This document shows positions 24,673 to 32,673 of a stretch of DNA of 33,970 nt, piece by piece; position 1 is the first letter of the stretch, and the number at the start of each line of letters is the position of its first letter. This stretch comes from Acidocella sp. (lineage in GTDB: Bacteria > Pseudomonadota > Alphaproteobacteria > Acetobacterales > Acetobacteraceae), in contig JAMFRU010000052.1 in NCBI GenBank assembly GCA_026224875.1, positions 1 to 33,970 on the forward strand. The letters are read 5' to 3'. The position numbers were made by a program, and so were the translations under genes. The notes beneath the pieces are model-generated. The model did not search any database. It had not been told where the DNA came from and was given only the letters and a program-made list of their open reading frames with translations.

Positions 24673-26979
24673 TTACGCCGCCTGCGACTGCCGGATGCGT
24701 GCCAGCGTGCCGGGGACCGCAAGCACCGCGCCGTCGCTGCTGCGCCGGACCTCGATATCTCCCAAGGCATCCGCGGCACAGGCAAACATAAACCCATGGC
24801 ATCCGCTGCCCAGTCCGGCCGCACGCAGGTCGGGGCGGTAGATATCGGCCAGCACATTGGCGATGCGCGTCCCGTTCAGCAGAATATCCAGCGCGACCGG
24901 CTCTTCCGGCGCGTCACAATCCTGCGCCCAGCCGGACACGATATGCGGCCCATCCTGGTCCACAAAGCCACGCAGCGGACCCTGTGGTGCCGCAGGCGGT
25001 GCCACGCCCGCACGTGCGGCCAGAAGCCGGTAAGCCATCTGCAGCTGCCACCCGTGGTCGGCACGCGGCAGAGCCGGCCCATCCGGTGCTGCGCCGGGAT
25101 AAAGCGCATGGAATTCCGCCGCGTTCTGGAAGAGCGCGCGCAGGCCATATTCCTCCTGCTCCAGAAAACTTTCCACCGCGCAATTTTCCGCCAGGATCAC
25201 CTCATGCCGCTCCAGCTCTACGTGGAAATACTCCACCTGCTCCACCGCCACCGCCTGGGTGACCGACACGCCGTTGACGAGCCGCCAGGCCGGCACGAGG
25301 ATGCCGTTGACGAAAATGCCATGGCCAGGCGAGACATGCAGGTCGCGGGCGGGGCTGGCAGGGGTGATCGCGCCCGCCTTGATGCAGACCGGCAGCGCCA
25401 GATGGTTCTTCGCGATCATCCGCCCGGCATAGGCACGCCGGCCGATCCATTTGACCGGTTGCATCCCACCCGCAAGTGTTGCCACCAGATCGCCGATCGC
25501 CAGCGCCTCGACCGCCACCTCGCCGCGCGAAGTGCGGATCAGCGTGCCCCGGCAGAAACATGTCACCGCCCCCACCACGATATCCGTACCGCCATTTCCG
25601 TCGCTGGACAGCGCGAAAGACGGGTTGCCGCCGAGGCCGGAGAAGTTGATGTTATAGCTCCCGGACGCATTGGAGATGGCCAGATAACCATAGCTCGGGC
25701 CGCTGACGGAAAGCTCGGTATAGGCCGCGCTTTCACCGGCGGTGAAGGTAACCCCGGTCAGGTCGAGCGTATCGCCCGTGGCAAACCCGGCAAATGTCTG
25801 CCCGCTTGCCACCGCGGCGCTGTCGCCTTCGAGCAGCCAGGAAGTGCCCGCCGCGATCTCGATCGTGTTGAAATTCTGGAAGGAAGTGCCGAGTGCGGCC
25901 GTCCCGGAGGAGGCCGCGAGGTCGAGGATATTGTTCGTAATGTTGCCGCCTCCGGAGATCGCGACAACATCTCCGTTGATCGTCGAGCCCTGATCGACTT
26001 CGAAGAGCAGATTGCTACCCCCGACGAGAACGGCATCATTTCCGCCACCAATATAGCCGGCATTGATCACAGTGCCGCCGGCGCCCAGGAAAATACCGTC
26101 ACCGGTTTTACTGACGATCGCGCCCAGATTGGTCAATGTTGCGCCGCCGTCAATCTCCACAGCAAATAGAGTTCCCCCGATCGTACCGCCAGCTGCGTTG
26201 TTGACGATACCCTGTCCACCATTAGTCGCTTGGCCCGTGATGCCTGTCGCGCCGTAAATAAACCCACTGTTATTGACTATGCCGGTGTCGCCGTACGCTT
26301 GAAAGTTTTCGAGACTAATCCCAGCACCGCTAGCCAACACTGTACCCTGGTTGGTCACGGTTCCGTCACCGTTCAGGCCAATCCCATAGCCACCGGCACC
26401 ATCGATGAAGCCACCGGCGGCATTGACGACCAGGGCATATGTGCCGGTGTCGACAACGGCAAGCGCTTGATCGTCAACGACAATGGTGCCCTCATTCGTT
26501 ACAACGTCATCGGCACCCTTAATATAATTTACTAATCGGCTTGAAATTGTGGCACCGGCCGCGTTATCGATGCTGCCCCCGGCCAGCAACTTAATCCCAT
26601 ACCCGGTAGAATCGATTAGCCCTTGATTAAGGACCGTACCCACGGCACCACTGATCTTAACCGCACCATAGTAAGACTCGACCAGGCCGGATGCCGCATT
26701 GACGACAACGCCACCATTCGTAAGCGCGATGCCGCCGCCGCCATAAGCGTATCCCGATTTATTGAAGCGGCCATCGCCGCTGGCATCGAGCGTGCCGTCA
26801 TTCTGGACCGTCCACGAAGCTGCCGCATTGACCGCATAATATGCGTAATAGGCTGGCGCCCCCAACGTGACATGGGCCCCCACCGCAATGGTGACCGGGT
26901 TGGTGTAGCTGGAGGATGTCAGCACAATGCCTGACGTGATCGTACCGTTTTCCGTGATCGTCGAGCTCGGTGCGGACAT
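24673..26979 (-). CDS. Hint_2-domain protein with beta-helix-like repeat region
   Basis: 768 residues. Residues 1-470 are Gly/Asn-rich repeats of about 20 residues (VVNAASGLV, VLNQGLIDSTGYGI, TNEGTIVV, VVNAAGGFIDG, VTNQGTVLASGAG), like autotransporter or adhesin beta-helices. There is no N-terminal signal peptide. Residues 474-606 are a Hint_2 (self-processing) domain: CFCRGTLIRTSRGEVAVEALAIGD, the His motif LHVSPGHGIFVNG, and VEYFHVELERHEVILAENCAVESFLE. C474 or C476 is the candidate catalytic Cys. The C-terminal ~90 residues (GFVDQDGPHIVSGWAQD...LDILLNGTRIANVLAD) resemble a small domain often attached to alphaproteobacterial surface-polysaccharide proteins. The ATG at 26979 has GGGGGAG 6 bases upstream. 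A shared promoter motif lies about 80 bases upstream. Export route unknown, possibly a type I system. Confidence 0.82.
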   Translation of the reverse strand: MSAPSSTITENGTITSGIVLTSSSYTNPVTIAVGAHVTLGAPAYYAYYAVNAAASWTVQNDGTLDASGDGRFNKSGYAYGGGGIALTNGGVVVNAASGLVESYYGAVKISGAVGTVLNQGLIDSTGYGIKLLAGGSIDNAAGATISSRLVNYIKGADDVVTNEGTIVVDDQALAVVDTGTYALVVNAAGGFIDGAGGYGIGLNGDGTVTNQGTVLASGAGISLENFQAYGDTGIVNNSGFIYGATGITGQATNGGQGIVNNAAGGTIGGTLFAVEIDGGATLTNLGAIVSKTGDGIFLGAGGTVINAGYIGGGNDAVLVGGSNLLFEVDQGSTINGDVVAISGGGNITNNILDLAASSGTAALGTSFQNFNTIEIAAGTSWLLEGDSAAVASGQTFAGFATGDTLDLTGVTFTAGESAAYTELSVSGPSYGYLAISNASGSYNINFSGLGGNPSFALSSDGNGGTDIVVGAVTCFCRGTLIRTSRGEVAVEALAIGDLVATLAGGMQPVKWIGRRAYAGRMIAKNHLALPVCIKAGAITPASPARDLHVSPGHGIFVNGILVPAWRLVNGVSVTQAVAVEQVEYFHVELERHEVILAENCAVESFLEQEEYGLRALFQNAAEFHALYPGAAPDGPALPRADHGWQLQMAYRLLAARAGVAPPAAPQGPLRGFVDQDGPHIVSGWAQDCDAPEEPVALDILLNGTRIANVLADIYRPDLRAAGLGSGCHGFMFACAADALGDIEVRRSSDGAVLAVPGTLARIRQSQAA

Positions 26980-27055
26980 TGAAAACTCCCCCTGGGTTGC
27001 GAATAACAGACAAGCAGACGGCCCACGGATGCGGGACGAGAAAGGCGCTCATCCT

Positions 27056-27084
27056 TAGACACATGAAACATGCCGGCGCCGAAG
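27056..27084 (-). promoter_or_regulatory. Shared CTTCGGC-N15-GTGTCTA promoter motif before the Hint gene
   Basis: CTTCGGC (27084-27078) and GTGTCTA (27062-27056) are 15 bases apart, about 77 bases before the Hint ATG at 26979. This copy and the fecR copy also share the five bases after the -10-like box (AAGG) and two before it; this copy and the tpsA copy share CCGGC after the first box. It places the Hint gene in the same proposed regulon. Confidence 0.6.
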
Positions 27085-27147
27085 CGCATTTTTTCATTGT
27101 CACAAAAATTACGCGAAAGCCGGAGCACCGGGAGCCAAACACAATAA

Positions 27148-27175
27148 AGAGCGGCCATCCTGCGATGGCCGCTCT
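27148..27175 (-). terminator. Terminator of the first pstS-like gene
   Basis: An 11-base perfect stem, AGAGCGGCCAT (27148-27158) and ATGGCCGCTCT (27165-27175), with a 6-base loop. On the minus strand the downstream sequence is T-rich (TTATTGTGTTT). It follows the stop codon of the gene at 27200 by about 25 bases. A near copy follows the second pstS-like gene. Confidence 0.75.
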
Positions 27176-27199
27176 CTTCTTCAAGTGTAAAATGAAAGT

Positions 27200-28510
27200 T
27201 CAGCGGCCGGTGAGGCCGGAGCATTCGGTGCCGTCGATGTTCAGCGGGTTCGTATAACCAGCGGAATTACTCAGGAACGTAGCCGCAATCGGCGCAACGT
27301 AGGACGCCGTGCCTGTGATGTCGTTGAGCGGTACAAAGCCATTGTTGGTGGCGATCGTGTCATCGGCACTCGAGACGGTCGCCGTGATAAAGTTGATCAG
27401 CAGCGTGCCGCGGGCCGCAGCGGAATAGCAGCTGCTGAGGTCAACCGTGGTGTAGCCGACGATGGGATAGCCCGAGGTGGTCGTGGGGATCAGCGGCACC
27501 CAATTCAGCGGGTTCTGGGCCGTTGCATTGGTCGAGGGCGCAGTCAGGTTGGTCGAAGTCGAGCCGGGGTTTTTCAGGCCCGTCTCCGTGTTCGCGACGC
27601 TCGGCTGGTAGTAGGTCGCGGTGGTCGCATTATACAGGCTGGCGACCTTGAGGCTGGTCGTGTTCGCCGAGCTCGGGGCGATCGAGGTGTAGTCCGGGCT
27701 CAGATAGCCGATGCCGCCGGAAACCGCGACCAGCTCTTGCGCAACGTTTGCGCTGCCGCTTTCGGCGATGAAATTATACGGCACGCCGCCGGGAAACAGC
27801 GATGCGAAATTCGTGGTGGCGGTGAAATTGATGCCATTATCATCGGTCGAGTCGCAGGCCGCGGCCAGATGCTGCGTGAACAGGTAGGTGGTGCCGCTGC
27901 TGTCCCGGCGATAGACCACGGAGATGGCCGTGGACGGCAGGGTGGAAACCACCTGGTTCCAGGTGGTGTAGGCGCCGGAGAAGATGCTGCAGACCTGCGC
28001 GTCGGTCAGTTGCAGGGTGGAGCTCAGCGAGCTCTGGTTATAAGCGACGGTAACCGGCACGCCCAGGGTCGGGATCTGGATCATCGGGCCATAGACAGCC
28101 GAGCCATTGGTGGAGGTGCCATAGGCGTCATAGCTGCCGTCCACCGCCGTGGTGAGCTGCGATGAAACGAGCGGCGCGTCGCTGGCACCGAAATCGACCT
28201 GGGTCCCGGCGATTGTGCCATAGGTGAGCGTTTTGTCGTTATAGCCATTGGCATAGCCGATGGTGTTAGTGCTGGAAACCGGCTCGAAATAGTTGATGTT
28301 GTTGGTCAGAAATCCGTTCTGCCCGGCGCCGCTGCCGGCGGCGGCATAGCTGAACAGATCGGCCGAATGGGCCGAGGTGTAGGCCGCAAACCAGGCGGCA
28401 TAGGTCGGGTAGGCAAGGCTGGAGCCACCGCCGTTGAGCGTCGGGGCCGCGTGCGCGATGCCGAGTGACAAAGCAGCGGATAAGAGAGAACAAGCCAATT
28501 TGCGTATCAT
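27200..28510 (-). CDS. PstS-like periplasmic phosphate-binding protein (copy 1)
   Basis: 436 residues from ATG 28510, which has GAGG 9-11 bases upstream. An earlier in-frame start at 28606 would read through the neighbouring terminator and is rejected. The signal peptide (CSLLSAALSLGIAHA) is followed by the mature N-terminus APTLNGGGSSLAYPTY, the PstS/DING opening. Further family motifs are AAGSGAGQNGFL, VDFGASDAPLVS and VVYRRDSSGTTYLFTQHL, all from the phosphate-binding cleft. Four cysteines could form two disulfides. It is very close to the gene at 28649, differing most in the 200-240 region (DSTDDNGINFTATTNF). No pstC/A/B follows, so it does not lie in a classic Pst transport operon. Phosphate scavenging is inferred from family. 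Confidence 0.88.
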   Translation of the reverse strand: MIRKLACSLLSAALSLGIAHAAPTLNGGGSSLAYPTYAAWFAAYTSAHSADLFSYAAAGSGAGQNGFLTNNINYFEPVSSTNTIGYANGYNDKTLTYGTIAGTQVDFGASDAPLVSSQLTTAVDGSYDAYGTSTNGSAVYGPMIQIPTLGVPVTVAYNQSSLSSTLQLTDAQVCSIFSGAYTTWNQVVSTLPSTAISVVYRRDSSGTTYLFTQHLAAACDSTDDNGINFTATTNFASLFPGGVPYNFIAESGSANVAQELVAVSGGIGYLSPDYTSIAPSSANTTSLKVASLYNATTATYYQPSVANTETGLKNPGSTSTNLTAPSTNATAQNPLNWVPLIPTTTSGYPIVGYTTVDLSSCYSAAARGTLLINFITATVSSADDTIATNNGFVPLNDITGTASYVAPIAATFLSNSAGYTNPLNIDGTECSGLTGR

Positions 28511-28597
28511 AACAATATCCTCTGGGGTTGGGTGGATGAAAGCATCAATCCGCGCGCCGGCCGGTGGCCGGGTGGGGCGATGCCAAGCGCAATAAAA

Positions 28598-28621
28598 AGC
28601 GGCCATCTCACAATGGCCGCT
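28598..28621 (-). terminator. Terminator of the second pstS-like gene
   Basis: A 9-base perfect stem, AGCGGCCAT (28598-28606) and ATGGCCGCT (28613-28621), with a 6-base loop. On the minus strand it is followed by a T-rich run (TTTTTATT). It has the same sequence and spacing as the terminator at 27148-27175, so the terminator was duplicated with the gene. Confidence 0.75.
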
Positions 28622-28648
28622 CTCTTCTTCAAATGTAGGAACGAAAGT

Positions 28649-29944
28649 TCAGCGGCCGGTGAGGCCGGAGCATTCTGTACCGTCGATGTTCAGCGGGTGC
28701 GTATAACCGGCGGAATTGCTCAGGAACGTGTCAGCAATCGCCGTGACGAAGGACGAGCCGCCGGTGATGCCGGAGAGCGGCGCGAAACCGTTGTTGGTTG
28801 CGGTCGTGTTGTAGGCAGTCGTGGCGGTCGCCGTCATGAAGTTGATGAGCAGCGTGCCGCGGGCCGCGGCAGAGTAGCAGCTGCTGAGGTCAACCGTGGT
28901 GTAACCGACGATGGGATAGCCCGAGGTGGTCGTCGGGATCAGCGGTACCCAGTTCAGCGGATTCTGGGCCGTCGCGTTGGTCGAGGGCGCGGTCAAGTTG
29001 GTCGAGGTGGAGCCGGGGTTTTCCAGGCCCGTCTCCGTGTTGCCAACGGTCGGCTGGTAGTAGGTCGCGGTGGTCGCGTTATACAGGCTGGCGACCTTGA
29101 GGCTGGTCGTGTTCGCCGAGAGCGGGGCGATCGAGGTATAGTCCGGGCTCAGATAGCCGATGCTGGCAGCAGTCGCGACCAGCTCACTGGCAACGCCGCC
29201 GCTGCCGCTTTCACCAGTGAAGTTGGACGGCACGCCGCTCGTAAACTCCGACGCGAAAACCTTCTGGGCCGTAAAGGTCACGCCATTAACCGTACCGCAC
29301 ACAGAAGCCAGATGCTGCGTGAGCAGATAGGTCGTGCCGCTGCTGTCCGTACGATAGACCACGGAGATGGCCGTGGACGGCAGGGTGGAGACAACCTGGT
29401 TCCAGGTGGTGTAGGCGCCGGAGAAGATGCTGCAGACCTGCGCGTCGGTCAGCTGCAGGGTGGAGCTCAGCGAGCTCTGGTTATAAGCGACGGTAACCGG
29501 CACGCCCAGGGTCGGGATCTGGATCGCCGGGCCATAGACGGCCGAGCCGTTGGTGGAGGTGCCATAGACGTCATAGCTGCCGTTGGCCGCGGTGGTGAAC
29601 TGCGATGAAACGAGCGGCGCATCGCTGGCACCGAAATCGACCTGGGTACCGACGATCGTGCCATAGGTAAGCGTGCCGCTGGCATAGCCAACGGTGTTGG
29701 TGCCGGAAACCGGCTCGAAATAACCGATGTTGTTGGTCAGAAACCCGCTCTGCCCGGCGCCGCTGCCGGCCGCCGCATAGCTGAACAGATCGGCCGAATG
29801 GGCCGAGGTGTAGGCCGCAAACCAGGCGGCATAGGTCGGGTAGGCAAGGCTGGAGCCACCACCGTTAAGGGTGGGGGCCGCATGCGCGGCGCCAAACGAC
29901 AGTGCCGCGGCCATGGCCAATGAGGCCAAACGTGTGCGTATCAT
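28649..29944 (-). CDS. PstS-like periplasmic phosphate-binding protein (copy 2)
   Basis: 431 residues. The signal peptide is MIRTRLASLAMAAALSFGAAHA, and the mature protein again opens APTLNGGGSSLAYPTY. The binding motifs AAGSGAGQSGFL, FGASDAPLVS and VVYRTDSSGTTYLLTQHL match copy 1, with a shorter central loop (GTVNGVTFTAQKVF). Both proteins end NIDGTECSGLTGR. A strong promoter lies ~110 bases upstream and an AAGGGAT ribosome binding site before the ATG. Copy 1 lies directly downstream, behind the terminator at 28598-28621, so most transcripts should cover copy 2 only. The gene is divergent from gspE, which lies about 950 bases away; the pair could be type II secretion substrates, as is known for some phosphate-binding DING proteins, or soluble scavengers. 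Confidence 0.88.
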   Translation of the reverse strand: MIRTRLASLAMAAALSFGAAHAAPTLNGGGSSLAYPTYAAWFAAYTSAHSADLFSYAAAGSGAGQSGFLTNNIGYFEPVSGTNTVGYASGTLTYGTIVGTQVDFGASDAPLVSSQFTTAANGSYDVYGTSTNGSAVYGPAIQIPTLGVPVTVAYNQSSLSSTLQLTDAQVCSIFSGAYTTWNQVVSTLPSTAISVVYRTDSSGTTYLLTQHLASVCGTVNGVTFTAQKVFASEFTSGVPSNFTGESGSGGVASELVATAASIGYLSPDYTSIAPLSANTTSLKVASLYNATTATYYQPTVGNTETGLENPGSTSTNLTAPSTNATAQNPLNWVPLIPTTTSGYPIVGYTTVDLSSCYSAAARGTLLINFMTATATTAYNTTATNNGFAPLSGITGGSSFVTAIADTFLSNSAGYTHPLNIDGTECSGLTGR

Positions 29945-30053
29945 GGTTTATCCCTTTGTGCTGTGAGTCATTTAACGAATGATAGTCACTCTGCCTTCGA
30001 ACAAGGCGGCAGCTTTATAGCAGGGACCACGGCGAGAATATAACTTTAGGTTA

Positions 30054-30081
30054 AGAATATTTCGAGGCAGTTGCATGTCAA
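30054..30081 (-). promoter_or_regulatory. Strong sigma-70-type promoter of the pstS-like genes
   Basis: TTGACA (30081-30076) is a perfect -35 box and TATTCT (30059-30054) a good -10, 16 bases apart on the minus strand. The transcript would start near 30047, giving a leader of ~100 bases with a small GC hairpin (CTGCC...GGCAG, about 29993-30014). I see no convincing pair of Pho boxes upstream, although phosphate control would be expected. Confidence 0.65.
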
Positions 30082-30900
30082 GGTTGCGAAGTTTTTCCGA
30101 CAGTAACATTTCATCAAAGCAAGGAAGCTTTCGGAGAATCCGCCGAACATGACTGTAATGTTACGTAACGACGGATTTATTACAACGCTACGGCATCGAG
30201 ATAAATATTTAAAAAATCGAATATATACAGCTATTTTTTAAATCTGTGCCATTCATCCTCGGCACTGGCGCACATCGCTTCGACCGAAGCCGAGTATCGG
30301 AGGCGGAGCACTTCTCGCCAGATGATCCATATCTAAACCAGAAATAAATTCGACGGCATTTGAACCATCACCGGGCGGCTCACGTGAGTTATAACATGCG
30401 CAAGCACTTCGCTGATCGATTTGCCCACTGATGACCTGCCGCTGTGACCATGCGATGCTGAGGATTCCGCATCGGCCCGGCGATGAAAACGACTCTGAAA
30501 CGGCATGGTCCGTAAATCGGCACTGCGTTGAATTACGTGCCTACAGGACGCCGGCCCAAATGACAAAAAATTTAAGCCGGAATGTATCATTACCAATTCC
30601 AATTCGTATTTATATTCCCGGCTGAATGCCGTACCATTCACCCCTTTTCCCTGTTTGCTGCAATGGTCGAGAGCGTCGATCCCTTTAACCGAGCGAATGC
30701 ATTTGCGTGTTAGGCATCCGTGATTCGACGCAGGATTGACAATCAGAACAATTCAAACAACCAATAAAAATTGGTCGCATTATCAACGCGCCCGCGGACT
30801 TCAAGTCATTTCTCTTCGTATTTTTAATGCTGAGATATTTCCACTAAACTTTCACAATGATAAAGCTCGCGGCTTGCTACAATTCCACCTGCACGAATGC
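30082..30900. other. Low-GC intergenic region between the pstS-like pair and gspE
   Basis: No gene is supported in this stretch; the short open frames lack ribosome binding sites and known motifs. It is clearly richer in A and T than its neighbours. It holds a 10-base palindrome GTTACGTAAC (30160-30169), a long AT inverted repeat (30207-30243), a nested repeat CTCGGC...GCCGAG around GCTTCG-AC-CGAAGC (30258-30294), and CCAAT-AAAA-ATTGG (30761-30774). A TTGACA at 30736 has no -10 box at a normal distance. It probably carries control regions for both directions and may include decayed or foreign DNA. Confidence 0.5.
30207..30243. repeat. Perfect 11-base AT-rich inverted repeat
   Basis: ATTTAAAAAAT (30207-30217) and its exact reverse complement ATTTTTTAAAT (30233-30243) flank a 15-base AT-rich spacer. 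The arms are each one turn of the helix long and their centres are about 26 bases apart, which suits binding of a dimeric protein; the stem could also act as a weak terminator. Confidence 0.5.
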
Positions 30901-32673
30901 ATGTCGGCGGCGTCGCCGCGCGACATCGTTCTGCCAGTGCCCATCCCTGACGTGAAAGAGCGTGTCATCGATCATTTGCCGGCGGGCCTCGACACCACGA
31001 CACAAAGTTTTTCAATGACGGCGGAAGAGGCGCTCGACCGGCTGACGGCTGCCGGCCTGTGCGATGCGCTATCGCTCGAACGCGCGCGGGCGGTTGCGCG
31101 CGAAAGCGGCATCGCCAGCGCCCAGGCGCTGGTGCAGCTCGGGCTGGTTTCTGAGCGTACGCTGGCCGAAAGCTGGGCTGCGATGTTTGGCATGTCGATG
31201 ACAGCAGTGAGTGATTACCCGGCCGAACCGATTTTACCGGAGCGTCTGCGGCCGCGTTTTCTGCGCGCGCAGCGTGTGCTGCCGGTGGCGGTTTTGCCGG
31301 GCAGTGGTCTCACAATCGCCATGGCCGATCCGTTCGACCGTTTTGCCCCGGCCGCCATCGGGCTTGCCACCGGGCTTACGGTGCGAATCGAGGTGGCGGT
31401 GCCGATCGAGCTGGAAGCGGCACTCGACCGGCTATATCCGGAGGAAGAGGCGCTTCCGGAGGCGGAGGCGCATGGCGATGCCAATGAGGATGATGCGGAG
31501 CGGCTGAAGGATCTGGCGAGCGAGGCACCGGTGATCCGCCTGGTCAATCAGATCATCGCCAAGGCGGTGGAGACTTCCGCCTCCGACATCCATATAGAAC
31601 CGTTCGAAGACCGGGTACGGATACGGTATCGTTATGATGGCGATCTGCAGGATGCGGAAACGCAGCCGGCGCGGCTGGCGCCGGCCATCATCTCGCGCCT
31701 GAAAATTCTGGCGAAACTGGACATTGCCGAGCGCCGGCTGCCGCAGGACGGGCGCATACGGATCGCGGTGCGCGGGCAGGATATTGTGTTCCGAATCGCC
31801 ACCGCCCCCGGGCTGTATGGCGAGATCATCGTACTGCGCGTGCTAGACCGCAGTTCCGTGTCTTTCGACTATGCGGCGCAGGGGCATGATGAACAGGTGA
31901 TCGCGCGGCTGAAAACGGCACTCGCCGCACCCAACGGCATCATGCTGGTCACCGGCCCCACCGGCTCGGGCAAGACCACCACTCTCTATACTGCACTGCT
32001 CTCGCTGAATGCCGAAGGCGTCAAGATCATTACAGTTGAGGACCCGATCGAGTATCAGCTGTCCGGCGTCAATCAGATTCAGGTGAAACCGCAAATCGGC
32101 CTCGGCTTCGCGACGCTGCTGCGCTCAATCGTCCGGCTCGATCCGAATGTCATCATGGTCGGCGAAATCCGCGACCTGGAGACGGCGGAAATATCTGCAC
32201 GCGCGGCGTTGACGGGGCATCTGGTGCTGTCCACGCTCCACACCAATTCGGCGGCGGCGGCCATCACGCGGCTGCGGGACATGGGACTCGAGGATTATCT
32301 GCTGTCGGCCGTGCTGCGCGGCGTGCTGGCGCAGCGGCTGGTCCGGCGGCTGTGCGATGCGTGCAAGGCCCCCGCCCCTGCCCCGCCCGAGATAGCGCGG
32401 CGGTACGGGTTTGTCTCCGGCACTCTATGGCATGCGCGCGGGTGCGCGGGATGTCGCAATACCGGCTATCGCGGGCGCCAGGCGATTGCGGAGTTTCTGC
32501 TCCCCGATGCAGAGATCGAGCGGCTGATCGTCACGGGCGCGGACCAGACGGCGATCGAGCGCGCCGCCGTGGCGGGCGGCATGAAGACGATGTTAACCAC
32601 CGGCATGGAGGCGGTGGCACGGGGCGAGACGACCATCGAAGAAATTCTGCGCGCCGTGCGGGCGGAGGAGTGA
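30901..32673 (+). CDS. gspE: Type II secretion ATPase GspE
   Basis: About 590 residues, normal for GspE. The N-terminal domain (about 38-185) starts MTAEEALDRLTAAGLCDALSLERARAVARESG and carries GLVSERTLAESWAAMFG. The ATPase half has the Walker A box GPTGSGKT (residues 352-359), the Asp box EDPIEYQL, Walker B NVIMVGEIRD (from 416), the His box LTGHLVLSTLHTN, and the GspE zinc-binding cysteines C485/C488 and C515/C518 (CDAC...CAGC). It powers pseudopilus assembly at the inner membrane. Start: ATG 30901 gives the right length; the frame continues upstream to 30736 but that extension looks non-coding. An ATG at 31015 is also possible. Its stop overlaps the next gene (TGATG). Confidence 0.92.
   Translation: MSAASPRDIVLPVPIPDVKERVIDHLPAGLDTTTQSFSMTAEEALDRLTAAGLCDALSLERARAVARESGIASAQALVQLGLVSERTLAESWAAMFGMSMTAVSDYPAEPILPERLRPRFLRAQRVLPVAVLPGSGLTIAMADPFDRFAPAAIGLATGLTVRIEVAVPIELEAALDRLYPEEEALPEAEAHGDANEDDAERLKDLASEAPVIRLVNQIIAKAVETSASDIHIEPFEDRVRIRYRYDGDLQDAETQPARLAPAIISRLKILAKLDIAERRLPQDGRIRIAVRGQDIVFRIATAPGLYGEIIVLRVLDRSSVSFDYAAQGHDEQVIARLKTALAAPNGIMLVTGPTGSGKTTTLYTALLSLNAEGVKIITVEDPIEYQLSGVNQIQVKPQIGLGFATLLRSIVRLDPNVIMVGEIRDLETAEISARAALTGHLVLSTLHTNSAAAAITRLRDMGLEDYLLSAVLRGVLAQRLVRRLCDACKAPAPAPPEIARRYGFVSGTLWHARGCAGCRNTGYRGRQAIAEFLLPDAEIERLIVTGADQTAIERAAVAGGMKTMLTTGMEAVARGETTIEEILRAVRAEE

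Larger units (their letters stand above)
27148..29944 (-). repeat. Tandem duplication of gene plus terminator (two ~1.35 kb units)
   Basis: The units 27148-28510 and 28598-29944 each contain a pstS-like gene followed by a nearly identical stem-loop. Long stretches are almost identical at DNA level, for example 27914-28020 against 29354-29460, while the central loop and signal peptides have diverged. That is the pattern of an older duplication with partial gene conversion or with selection on the binding core. Confidence 0.8.

Noticed and set aside
28511-28606. Longer start of the first pstS-like gene at 28606
   Set aside because: The extension reads through the stem-loop at 28598-28621 and precedes a normal signal peptide that begins at 28510 with its own ribosome binding site.
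29945-30206. Possible Pho boxes before the pstS-like genes
   Set aside because: Expected by function, but I find no pair of CTGTCAT-type half-sites at proper spacing; only scattered CTGTC-like fragments.
30736-30900. Longer start of gspE at 30736
   Set aside because: The extra 55 residues have no family match and low-GC codon use; length and start fit the family from 30901.
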